A stretch of 52,681 bases of DNA from VBCK01 sp035511515 (lineage in GTDB: Bacteria > Pseudomonadota > Gammaproteobacteria > Burkholderiales > Burkholderiaceae_F): contig DATKFG010000067.1 in assembly GCA_035511515.1 (NCBI GenBank), forward strand, positions 1 to 52,681, written 5' to 3'. Of the stretch, positions 42,163 through 50,254 are shown piece after piece. A program made the position numbers and the translations under genes. The notes below the pieces were generated by a model. The model ran no database searches, was not told where the DNA came from, and saw only the letters and a program-made list of their open reading frames with translations. The number at the start of each line of letters is the position of its first letter. The first letter of the stretch is position 1.

Positions 42163-43191
42163 TCACTCCGGTCGATCGGCCAGCGCGCGCGCCAGCTCCA
42201 CGCACGACAGCGGCGCGCACCCTTCGGCCTCGTTGCTGACGATCACGAACGCGCTCTGTGCGCTGCGCACGGCGACCCGGATCAGGTGGACCAGCGTTCC
42301 GCGGGTCACCAGATCCGGATCGATCAGTCGGTTGAAGGGCGCGTATCGGTTCCTCGCCTGCTCGATGCCGAAACCGGCGTGCAAGCTCCAGCGCACCACC
42401 AGCGGGCCGGCCAGGCTCCAGCCGCCCTCGGGCGCCGTGCTCGCGTCCATCGACCGCAAGGCGGCGGCCTGGCGCGCCAGCGGGGGCATGCGGGCGTGAA
42501 TGCCGATGCACAGGCGGGCACCGGCCTCGCGCAATCGATGCACGAAGCGCGGCGTCAGCAGTTCCGGATTGCGAAGCTCCACCGCATACACCGGCCGGAT
42601 CCCGGCGTGCGTGGCCGGCAGCCTCGCCAGGAATGCCGCAATGCGCTCGATCAGCGGGTGAGCCTCGCGCGTCAGCTCGGGCGGCATCGGCGCGAACTGC
42701 AGCACCAGCGGCCCGGCCCGGTCGCCCAGGCCCTCCAGGGCAGGCATCACGAAGTGCTCGGCCGCATAAGCGGCGTCCAGAAAGCGCGGGTTGGTGGCCG
42801 CGTGCCCCGGCGGATGGCGCGGACCGCGGGCAACCGCCTCGGTGAGCGCCGACGGGGCCGGCACCAGGAACCGGAAACCGTCCGGGACCTGTTTGGCGTA
42901 ACGGCTCCAATCGGCCGCGTCCAGCCCGTGGTAGGCGCCGCGATCGACCCCGACCGCGCGCAGCAGCGGGTGGCTGCTGTAGGCCGAAAGACCTTCGCGC
43001 GCCAGCCGCGCCTCCGGATACTCGTTCTCGTAGACCAGGCCCTGCCAGCCTGGAAACGCCCACGATGAGGTGCCCAGGTACAGCTGTTCAGGCAGGTGCC
43101 GGTGCAGGCGCGCCAGCTCCTCGCTGGGGGCGGCGGCCTGAATCGGCCCGTGCAGGTCCTGTGCCGCGTCGCCGAAGAGGGAGTCCGTCAA
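42163..43191 (-). CDS. DUF72 (YecE-like) family protein
   Basis: A 342-residue TIM-barrel-like DUF72 protein. LYLGTSSWAFPGWQGLVY is the N-terminal signature, with FRFLVPAPSALT and PVYAVELRNPELL in the middle. VSNEAEGCAPLS is near the end. The function is unknown. The start is TTG at 43191; no ATG precedes the conserved block. It lies 27 bases after the histidine kinase stop end, in the same direction, and may be co-transcribed. Confidence 0.8.
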   Translation of the reverse strand: MTDSLFGDAAQDLHGPIQAAAPSEELARLHRHLPEQLYLGTSSWAFPGWQGLVYENEYPEARLAREGLSAYSSHPLLRAVGVDRGAYHGLDAADWSRYAKQVPDGFRFLVPAPSALTEAVARGPRHPPGHAATNPRFLDAAYAAEHFVMPALEGLGDRAGPLVLQFAPMPPELTREAHPLIERIAAFLARLPATHAGIRPVYAVELRNPELLTPRFVHRLREAGARLCIGIHARMPPLARQAAALRSMDASTAPEGGWSLAGPLVVRWSLHAGFGIEQARNRYAPFNRLIDPDLVTRGTLVHLIRVAVRSAQSAFVIVSNEAEGCAPLSCVELARALADRPE

Positions 43192-43218
43192 GGGCTCGCT
43201 CCGGTGCGGAACGACCGG

Positions 43219-45132
43219 TCAGCCTTGGCGCGCGCGCTCGATCACGGCCTGCGTGTTCAGCGCGGTCCGCGGCTCCTTCGTGTTGGTCACCTGGGTCGGG
43301 TCGAGCTTGCAGCGCAGGTGCACGACGGTTCCGGAACCGGGCGCCGACACGATGTTCAGCTGCGCGCCGATGCGCTGCGCGCGGTTGCGCATGTTCAGCA
43401 GGCCGCGCCCGCCGACTCCTTCGGTGGACATGCCGCGGCCGTTGTCGGCGATCCGGATGTCCAGGTATTGCGCATCTCCCACCTGCGAGGTGTCGAACGT
43501 CACGCGCGCCACGCGCGCGCCGCTGTGCTTGAGCGCGTTGTTCAGCGCTTCCTGCACGATCCGCAGGATCGGCAGCACCGCGTCCGGATGAAGCCCGATC
43601 TCCTCCGGCAGGTTGCGCGCGTCCCAGGCCAGCTCGATGCCGGCCGCCCGCAGCCGCGGTTCGATCCGGTAACGCAGGTTGCCCAGCGCCGAGCCCAGAT
43701 CGGTCTCCTCGGCCGCCAGCGCATCGATCGCAAGCCGCATGTCGTCGATCGATTCGCGCAGGATCTGCGCCACCTGCTCGTTGCTCAGTGCGCCGCGTTC
43801 GACCAGCATCAGCGACGACATCAGCTGCGACCCCAGCCCGTCGTGCATGTCCTGCATGATGCGCTGGCGCTCCTGGCCCTCGGCCTTGATCCTTTCGCTC
43901 TCGCGCAGCCGCTCGAAATTGCGCTTCAGCAGCTGCTCGCGCTCGCGCACGCGCGTTTCGAGCTCGGCGCGGGCGATCTCGGCCTCGCGCAGTACGTCGA
44001 TGAAGTGATCCACCAGCGGCGTGCCCATCGCGAACAGCAGCAGCGGTCCGGCCCAGGCCAGCGAGTGCGCGCCGTTCAGCGTCCCGGCCCCGATGACCAG
44101 CCGGATGTCGACCAGGGCGGCGCCGATCGCCACCAGCGCGGCGATCAGCACGATCGGCCGCGGTGCCTGCAGCGAATTCACGCTGCGGTACATCGTCAGG
44201 CCGGTGGCCGCCATTCCAATGGCGACCAGGCCCGGCAGCCAGAACTGGTCCAGGTACGGCGCCACCGCCCGCGCCGTCGCCAGCAGCAGCAACGGGCCCA
44301 GTGCGGCATAGGCGGCGATCAGCCACTCCCAGCGCTGGTAGCGCAAGCCGCACAGTCTGAACATCATGATGCTGATCACGGCGGTGAACGCGCCCGCGCT
44401 CGCGTAGTGCACGCACTCCAGCGCCAGACGCCAGCCGAGCGGCACCGAGTCCACCAGGTAGTAGGCGCTGAAGGCGATCCAGATCGCCGAGGTCAGCGCC
44501 AGCAGGCCCACCAGCTCGTCGCGGCGGCGCAGCCACAGCACGCCGAAGATCAACGTGATCATCGCCGCGACGGTGGCGCCGATCCAGAACACCGTGCGAT
44601 CGCGGAAGTACTCCCAGTCGAAATGCACCGCGACCCGGCTCAACGGGCCCACCTCGACGCCCGACAGCACATGCACGCCGGATCGGAACGGCGCCTGGAT
44701 CAGCAGCACGTTGTCGCCGACGATGAGGTCGGCCGGATCGATCACCGCCATGTGCGGGCGCCACCAGTGCACGTAGGTGTTCTGGTCCGCCGCCGGGATC
44801 TGCCCGAAGAAGTGCCCGTTGACCGTCAACCGGCCCCCGTCGGTGGCCTCGGAGAGCAGCACCGCCCACGGGTCGGTCGGCATCGAGGGCAAAGTGAAGT
44901 GCATCCGCAGCCCGACTTCCTTCAGCGGCGCGCCTTCCTTGACCGGCCAGCGCATCGGCATGTCGAAGCGGGCCCATTCGGCGTCCGGCGCGGGCGCCTG
45001 GCCAACGTCGTAGGAGGTGAATTCGACCTGCCGGATGTCCTGGACGCGGTCGATGTCGGCGGTCTGAGCCTGGGCCGCCGGGGCCGCCGTCAGCAGCAGC
45101 AGGCAGACCAGCTTGCGCTGCGATCCAGCCAC
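43219..45132 (-). CDS. Sensor histidine kinase with periplasmic sensor and seven membrane helices (7TMR-DISM type)
   Basis: A 637-residue NarL-family kinase. The signal peptide is about 1-23 and a periplasmic beta-sandwich-like sensor spans about 24-178. Seven hydrophobic helices lie at about 181-200, 206-226, 236-260, 268-289, 297-315, 326-347 and 357-380. A coiled coil runs at about 383-422. The HisKA_3 box ERQRIMQDMHDGLGSQL has His430. HATPase boxes are ALNNALKHSG and DNGRGM, then GGRGLLNMRNRA. The GTG start at 45132 fits the signal peptide. It is encoded 25 bases after its response regulator. Confidence 0.9.
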   Translation of the reverse strand: MAGSQRKLVCLLLLTAAPAAQAQTADIDRVQDIRQVEFTSYDVGQAPAPDAEWARFDMPMRWPVKEGAPLKEVGLRMHFTLPSMPTDPWAVLLSEATDGGRLTVNGHFFGQIPAADQNTYVHWWRPHMAVIDPADLIVGDNVLLIQAPFRSGVHVLSGVEVGPLSRVAVHFDWEYFRDRTVFWIGATVAAMITLIFGVLWLRRRDELVGLLALTSAIWIAFSAYYLVDSVPLGWRLALECVHYASAGAFTAVISIMMFRLCGLRYQRWEWLIAAYAALGPLLLLATARAVAPYLDQFWLPGLVAIGMAATGLTMYRSVNSLQAPRPIVLIAALVAIGAALVDIRLVIGAGTLNGAHSLAWAGPLLLFAMGTPLVDHFIDVLREAEIARAELETRVREREQLLKRNFERLRESERIKAEGQERQRIMQDMHDGLGSQLMSSLMLVERGALSNEQVAQILRESIDDMRLAIDALAAEETDLGSALGNLRYRIEPRLRAAGIELAWDARNLPEEIGLHPDAVLPILRIVQEALNNALKHSGARVARVTFDTSQVGDAQYLDIRIADNGRGMSTEGVGGRGLLNMRNRAQRIGAQLNIVSAPGSGTVVHLRCKLDPTQVTNTKEPRTALNTQAVIERARQG

Positions 45133-45157
45133 GCGGGGGGCCTCATGACGAACATCC

Positions 45158-45841
45158 TCAGCTCTTCAGCAGGCCCATCTGGCTCGCCTCGTACACGGCT
45201 TCCCCGCGCGAATGGACGGCCAGCTTACGATAGATTTTTTTGATGTGGGCAGTGACGGTGTGCGGCGAGATGCCGAGGATTTCACCGATCTCGTTGAAGC
45301 TCATGCCTTTGGCCAGCAGCTGCAGGATCTCGGTCTCGCGCGCCGACAGCGGGTTGTTGTCGCTCGAGCTCGCGCGCGGCGGCAGCGTCTGGCCGGTGGT
45401 GCCCCCCATGCGCGAACGGATCGCCCGCAGAACGCTGCGCGCCACCACGGGGCTGACCGGCGAGCCACCGGCTCTGAGCAGCCGGATGCAGGAGATCACG
45501 TCGGCCGGGGTCGAATCCTTCAGGATGTAACCGGTGGCGCCGGCTTCGATCGACGACACGACGTGCTGCTCGTCGCCGAATACGGTGACCACCATGATGT
45601 CGACGTCCGGCTTTCTCTGGGAGACGTTGCGGATCAGGTCGATCCCGGTGCCGTCGGGCAGACCCAGATCGATCAGCATCACATCGAAGTCCTCGCGATC
45701 GATCAGCGCCTGGGCCTCGCGTTTGTTGGCCGCGACCCCGGACAGCCGCATGGTCGGCTCGTTTTCGATGATCTGGGCAAAGCGGCGGCGGAACTCCGGC
45801 TCGTCTTCGACGATGATGATCGAAATCTGGTCGGCACTCAT
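45158..45841 (-). CDS. NarL/LuxR-type response regulator
   Basis: A 227-residue two-domain regulator. The receiver domain (about 5-120) has acidic VEDEPE, phosphoacceptor Asp58 in MLIDLGLPDG, and GATGYILKDS. The C-terminal LuxR HTH (about 160-225) shows LSARETEILQLLAKGMS, then ISPHTVTAHIKKIYRKL. It is the cognate partner of the kinase downstream. A weak promoter, TTGAAT (45890-45895) and TAAACT (45870-45875) with a 14-base spacer, lies upstream. Target genes are unknown. Confidence 0.92.
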   Translation of the reverse strand: MSADQISIIIVEDEPEFRRRFAQIIENEPTMRLSGVAANKREAQALIDREDFDVMLIDLGLPDGTGIDLIRNVSQRKPDVDIMVVTVFGDEQHVVSSIEAGATGYILKDSTPADVISCIRLLRAGGSPVSPVVARSVLRAIRSRMGGTTGQTLPPRASSSDNNPLSARETEILQLLAKGMSFNEIGEILGISPHTVTAHIKKIYRKLAVHSRGEAVYEASQMGLLKS

Positions 45842-45980
45842 GGGCATCCCGGGCTGCACTGGATGTGACAGTTTAGCCCGTTGCGGCTGATTCAACGACC
45901 CCCTTGGACGGCCTAGCGCGGCTCGGGACGGGGCTCGCTTAGGCGGCGCCCTGGGCCGGCCGGATCGGACCGATTGCGCC

Positions 45981-46619
45981 TTAGGGAGCCAGCCGGCTGC
46001 GGCGCCACCCACCCGCCTCGCGAACGTACAGCAGCCGGTCGTGCAGGCGCGATGCGCCGCCCTGCCAGAACTCCACCTGCAGCGGCGCGATCCGGTATCC
46101 GCCCCAGTGAGGCGGCCGGGGCGGATCGGCCTGGCCGGCGAATCGCTCGCGAACCTGGCTCATGCGCGCTTCCAGCTCGGCGCGGCTGGCGATCGGCTCG
46201 CTCTGCGGCGAGGCCCAGGCGCTCAGCCGGGCTTCCAGCGGGCGTTGCGAGAAGTACCGGTCCGACTCCTGCGGCGCCACGCGCGAGACGGTGCCCTCGA
46301 TGCGCACCTGCCGCTCCAGTTCGATCCAGAAAAACAGTGCGCACGCGAGTGGATTGCCCTGCAGTTCGCGCCCCTTGCGGCTGTCGTAATTGGTGTAGAA
46401 AACGAACCCCGACGCGTCGAACTCCTTCAGCAGCACGATCCGGTTGCACGGGCGCCCCTGAGGCGAGGCCGTGGCCAGGCTCATCGCATTGACTTCGCGC
46501 ACGCCGGCGGCCCGTGCCTCCTGCATCCAGCGCGAGAACTGCTCGATCGGATCGTGCGCTGCGGAATCCTCGCTCAGCGCCCCGCGCCCATATTCGGTCC
46601 GCAGGTTGGAGATCGACAT
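45981..46619 (-). CDS. pdxH: Pyridoxamine 5'-phosphate oxidase
   Basis: A 212-residue FMN enzyme that makes pyridoxal 5'-phosphate. RIVLLKEFDASGFVFYTNY binds FMN, and RQVRIEGTVSRV and SRKGREL are conserved. The C-terminus RLHDRLLYVRE, GWRRSRLAP, is the standard substrate-binding end. ATG 46619 gives the normal length. It is divergent from tcdA with only 33 bases between starts. Confidence 0.95.
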   Translation of the reverse strand: MSISNLRTEYGRGALSEDSAAHDPIEQFSRWMQEARAAGVREVNAMSLATASPQGRPCNRIVLLKEFDASGFVFYTNYDSRKGRELQGNPLACALFFWIELERQVRIEGTVSRVAPQESDRYFSQRPLEARLSAWASPQSEPIASRAELEARMSQVRERFAGQADPPRPPHWGGYRIAPLQVEFWQGGASRLHDRLLYVREAGGWRRSRLAP

Positions 46620-46652
46620 CCGGCAAGGGTACCTCGAAACTAGAATGCGCAG

Positions 46653-47459
46653 ATGGCAGCCGATCCCTGCGAGGTGCCCGAGGCCGCCGACATCGAGCGC
46701 CGGTTCGGCGGTGTAACGCGCCTCTTGGGCGCGGCCGCCCATGCGCGGCTGCGCTCAGCGCGGATCGCGGTGGTCGGCGTCGGCGGCGTGGGCTCGTGGG
46801 CGGCCGAAGCGCTGGCGCGCAGCGGCGTCGAGCAGATCACGTTGATCGACCTGGACCACGTCGCCGAAAGCAACGCGAACCGGCAGATCCAGGCGCTCGG
46901 TGGCGAGTTCGGCAAGGCCAAAGTGGTCGCGATGGCGCAGCGCATCGAGGCGATCAATCCGCGCGCGCGGGTGGTCTGCATCGAGGAATTCGTCACCGAG
47001 GACAACGTGACCGATCTGATGCGCGACCTGGACCTGGTGCTGGACTGCATCGACCAGGTTTCGGCCAAGGCCGCGCTGATCGCGCACGCGCGTGGCATCG
47101 GGCTGCGCGTGATCACCTGCGGTGCGGCCGGCGGCCGCACCGATCCGACGCGGATCCGCTGTGCCGACCTGGCGCGCGCGCACGGTGATCCGCTGCTCGC
47201 CAAGGTGCGATATCGGCTGCGGCGCCACTACGGATTCGCCCGCGAGTCGGGCCGGCGACCGCTGTTCGGCGTCGACGCCATCTACTCGGACGAGCCGATC
47301 CGGCCGCCCATCGTCGAGCTTGTGTCCGCCTCGCCCGATGCGGCGGAGGTGAGTGTGTCCGGCCTGGCTTGCGCCGGGTACGGTTCCTCGGTGGTGGTTA
47401 CCGCTCCGTTCGGATTTGCGGCCGCCGCCCGCGCGGTGCAACGAATCGCCCAGGCCTGA
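46653..47459 (+). CDS. tcdA: tRNA threonylcarbamoyladenosine dehydratase
   Basis: A 268-residue E1-like enzyme that cyclises t6A at tRNA position 37. The N-terminal RFGGVTRLLG is followed by the nucleotide loop VGVGGVGSWAAEALARSG (41-58), LIDLDHVAESNANRQI, and DCIDQVSAKAAL. TAGAAT at 46640-46645 may be its -10. It uses the product of the tsaC/sua5 route, whose gene is at 35605. Confidence 0.9.
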   Translation: MAADPCEVPEAADIERRFGGVTRLLGAAAHARLRSARIAVVGVGGVGSWAAEALARSGVEQITLIDLDHVAESNANRQIQALGGEFGKAKVVAMAQRIEAINPRARVVCIEEFVTEDNVTDLMRDLDLVLDCIDQVSAKAALIAHARGIGLRVITCGAAGGRTDPTRIRCADLARAHGDPLLAKVRYRLRRHYGFARESGRRPLFGVDAIYSDEPIRPPIVELVSASPDAAEVSVSGLACAGYGSSVVVTAPFGFAAAARAVQRIAQA

Positions 47460-47469
47460 AGGCTTGCCG

Positions 47470-47595
47470 CCCTCACCCCCTCCCCTCTCCCGCTGCGCGG
47501 GCGAGGGGCGACCCATCACCGCAGATCCGAAGTCGTTCCAAGGGCACGCTGTATCGCCCCTCGCCCGCGCAGCGGGAGTGGGGAGGGGGTGAGGG
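47470..47595. repeat. MITE-like element with 42-bp terminal inverted repeats (copy B)
   Basis: The left arm 47470-47511 is identical to that of copy A. The right arm 47554-47595 is its reverse complement with one mismatch (T for A at 47579). The spacer is 42 bases and partly resembles that of copy A (GGGCACG then GTA at its right end). It lies between the convergent tcdA and Rieske genes. Confidence 0.85.
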
Positions 47596-47607
47596 TAAGG
47601 GCAATGC

Positions 47608-48747
47608 TCAACAGCCCACGGTATGCCTTTGCCCCATCTCGCGGCGTATCCAGTCGTGCAGGTGGATCATGCCGTCCTCGTGAGGCGTGTGATACGGGCC
47701 CACGTCGTCTTCGCCCGCGAGCCACAACGCGCGCCGGCCCTCGTGAAGGCGCAGGCAGATCTGCCCGTCTTCAGCGGCCGACTCGGCGTACGACGCCTGG
47801 TGCGCCTCGACGATCTGGCGCTCGAAGGCCTGGACTTCCTCGGGATAGTAGAACTCGACCACGTTCGTCGTGTGGTCAGGTCCGCGCGGGATCAGCGTGC
47901 TCACGACCAGCGCGTACGGGTACCACTCGATCATCACGTTCGGGTACAGCACCGACCAGACGGTGCCGTACTTCGGTAGCCGGCCGCCCGAGTAGCGCAG
48001 GATCTGGTCGCGGTATTTTTCGTAGTTGGTCGAGGTCTGCACGCGCAGCTGGTCGTTCACGCCCAGGATCTGGTAGCTCCAGCGGTCGCCGAAGCCCCAT
48101 TCGTAGTTGCCGGCGTCGACCCATTTGCGCAGGCCGGGATGCGACGCCTCCACGTGATAAAGCTCCAGGAAAATCTCCAGGAACGCCTTCCAGTTGAACG
48201 CACACTCCTCGACCAGGAGGCGGTCGAACACGTACCCGCTCCAGTCGTAATCGGCCGCCAGCGGGAAATTGGCCAGGTCCTGGTTCGGATCGCGCGGGCC
48301 CGCGAACAGCAGTCCGCGCCAGTTGGTCAGGCGCGTCGAAGGCAGCGAGCACTGTGGCGGCTGATCGAAGTCCGGGGCCCCGAGCAGCCGCCCGTCCAGG
48401 TCATAGGTCCAGCGGTGCACCGGGCACACGATGTTGTTGACCCGGCCCTGCCGGTCCAGCAGTCGCGCCTGGCGGTGCCGGCATACGTTGGACAGCAGGT
48501 TCGGCCCCCGTGGACCGCGCACCAGGACTTTGCGGCCGTCCATCCACGGAAGGCTGATGTAGTCGCCGCGTTGCGGCACCATCAGCTCGTGGCCGGCGTA
48601 ATTCGGACCGTGGTCGAACAGCAGCAGCATCTCGCGGTCGAACCAGTCGCGGTCCAGGTACCAGGCCACTGGCAGTGGCGCGGTCCTGGCGATCAGGTCC
48701 GGATCGAGGCTGGATCGCCGCGAAACCGTCGTATCGGGAGCATTCAT
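47608..48747 (-). CDS. Rieske-type aromatic-ring-hydroxylating or choline-monooxygenase-like oxygenase
   Basis: A 379-residue oxygenase alpha-type subunit. The Rieske [2Fe-2S] ligands are C89, H91, C108 and H111 (VCRHRQA and VCPVHRW). The mononuclear iron site is in NWKAFLEIFLELYHVEASHP, with H198 and H203. The substrate is not evident, and no beta subunit or reductase gene is nearby, so electrons come from elsewhere. ATG 48747 overlaps the stop of the small upstream gene (ATGA). Its GC content is like that of its neighbours. Confidence 0.85.
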   Translation of the reverse strand: MNAPDTTVSRRSSLDPDLIARTAPLPVAWYLDRDWFDREMLLLFDHGPNYAGHELMVPQRGDYISLPWMDGRKVLVRGPRGPNLLSNVCRHRQARLLDRQGRVNNIVCPVHRWTYDLDGRLLGAPDFDQPPQCSLPSTRLTNWRGLLFAGPRDPNQDLANFPLAADYDWSGYVFDRLLVEECAFNWKAFLEIFLELYHVEASHPGLRKWVDAGNYEWGFGDRWSYQILGVNDQLRVQTSTNYEKYRDQILRYSGGRLPKYGTVWSVLYPNVMIEWYPYALVVSTLIPRGPDHTTNVVEFYYPEEVQAFERQIVEAHQASYAESAAEDGQICLRLHEGRRALWLAGEDDVGPYHTPHEDGMIHLHDWIRREMGQRHTVGC

Positions 48748-49088
48748 CGCGGGATGATCTGAATCGAGCCGCTGTCGCAGGCGCGGTCCGAAAAGGTGAC
48801 CTTGCCCTGCTCGACACAGCGGAACGTCTTGCGCGGGTCCATCAGGACCTCGTCGGCCGGGGCCGGTGCCGTTTGTGCCGCCGGGGCCGGCGACATCAGG
48901 ACCGGACCGCGGGCCTCGACCGGCGCGGCGGGCCTCTTCAGCAGGTGCGGCGCTACCCACCGGTAGGTCAGGAAAGCGACACAACAGACGAGCGACACGA
49001 GAACGAAAATCGTCAGCAGTCGCAGCGACAGGTCGAAGTAGCGATCGCTGGCGCCACTGGCGTCGTTCATGGGATTGGCGTCGTCCAT
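48744..49088 (-). CDS. Small membrane protein with DUF4124-like C-terminus
   Basis: A 114-residue protein with one membrane helix (about 20-44). An Ala/Pro-rich linker follows, then the C-terminal FRCVEQGKVTFSDRAC, a DUF4124-like pattern. The two Cys residues could form a disulfide in the periplasm. Function is unknown. It is coupled to the Rieske oxygenase gene by a 4-base overlap and divergent from the HtrA gene, 41 bases away. Confidence 0.7.
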   Translation of the reverse strand: MDDANPMNDASGASDRYFDLSLRLLTIFVLVSLVCCVAFLTYRWVAPHLLKRPAAPVEARGPVLMSPAPAAQTAPAPADEVLMDPRKTFRCVEQGKVTFSDRACDSGSIQIIPR

Positions 49089-49129
49089 GGCGCGGTCAAT
49101 TTATCACGTGGCGGGTCGATAATGTCACG

Positions 49130-50224
49130 ATGCCCCCGGATCTGCGACGGGCCCGAAGCAGGACCGTGTCAGCGCTGCTGCTGGTGCTGGCCGGCGCCTC
49201 GGGCGTGTGGGTGCTGGCGCGCGATACGCCGCGCGCGGAGCCGCGGGCGATCACGCCGCGCGGGCCGCTGCCGCCGTCCGAGCAGGCGCTGATCGATCTG
49301 TTCGCGAACACCGCCCCGTCGGTCGCCTACATCACGACCGAGGTGCTGCGACCGACCGGATTTTTCAGCGCCGCCGTCGCCAAGGGCGCGGGCAGCGGAT
49401 TTGTCTGGGACAGCAGCGGGCATGTGGTCACCAACAACCACGTGGTCGAGGGCGCGCGCAGCGTGTTCGTGCAACTGGACGCGGGCGACCCGGTGGAGGC
49501 GCGCATCGTCGGCACCTCGCCCGACTACGACCTGGCGGTGGTTCTGTTGAAGCACGCGCCGCGCGCGTTGCGGCCGATCCCGCTGGGCACCTCGCGCGAC
49601 CTTCGGATCGGCCAGTCGGTGTACGCGATCGGCAACCCGTACGGCCTGCAGCGCACGCTGACCCATGGCATCGTCAGCGCGCTGGGCCGGGAGCTTCCGA
49701 CCACGGAGTTCCGCGAGGTCGTCGGCGTGATCCAGACCGATGCCGCGATCAATCCGGGCAATTCGGGCGGCCCGCTGCTGGACAGCGCCGGCCGCCTGAT
49801 CGGCGTGAACACGGCGATCCAGTCCGAATCGGGCAGTTCGGCCGGAATCGGTTTCGCGATCCCGGCCGACCTGGTCAATCGCGTCGTGCCGTCGCTGATC
49901 TCGCGCGGGCGGGCGCCGCTGCCCGGCATCGGGATCAACCCGGTCCGGCCCGACCTGGTCGAGCGTGCCGGCATCGCCGGCGTCGTGATCGCCGAGGTGC
50001 GGCGCGGAACGCCGGCGCAGCGGGCCGGGCTGAAGCCGCTGGACCGCGACAGCGGCAACCTGGGCGACATCATCGTCGCGGTCAACGGCAAGCGGACCGA
50101 GACGCTGTCGTCGTTTGTCGCGGAGCTGGATCGGGCCGGAATCGGCGCCACGGTCGACCTGACGGTGGTGCGCGACGACAAGCCGCGCCACGTGAAGGTG
50201 CAGGTGATCGAGCTGGAACCTTAG
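49130..50224 (+). CDS. HtrA/DegS-type periplasmic serine protease with one PDZ domain
   Basis: A 364-residue protein. An N-terminal membrane anchor (about 11-30) is followed by a trypsin-like domain. The triad is His104 (TNNHVVEG), Asp134 (DYDLAVV) and Ser212 (NPGNSGGPL). A single PDZ domain occupies about 250-364. One anchor plus one PDZ is the DegS layout, so regulated proteolysis of an anti-sigma factor is possible. None is encoded nearby. It converges on pepP. Confidence 0.9.
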   Translation: MPPDLRRARSRTVSALLLVLAGASGVWVLARDTPRAEPRAITPRGPLPPSEQALIDLFANTAPSVAYITTEVLRPTGFFSAAVAKGAGSGFVWDSSGHVVTNNHVVEGARSVFVQLDAGDPVEARIVGTSPDYDLAVVLLKHAPRALRPIPLGTSRDLRIGQSVYAIGNPYGLQRTLTHGIVSALGRELPTTEFREVVGVIQTDAAINPGNSGGPLLDSAGRLIGVNTAIQSESGSSAGIGFAIPADLVNRVVPSLISRGRAPLPGIGINPVRPDLVERAGIAGVVIAEVRRGTPAQRAGLKPLDRDSGNLGDIIVAVNGKRTETLSSFVAELDRAGIGATVDLTVVRDDKPRHVKVQVIELEP

Positions 50225-50254
50225 CCGACGCGAGAGCGGTCGGGCGCCGCCCTG

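Noticed and set aside
50225..50243. Hairpin CCGAC/GTCGG between the HtrA and pepP stops as a terminator
   Set aside because: The stem is only 5 bp with a 9-base loop and no T-run on either strand.
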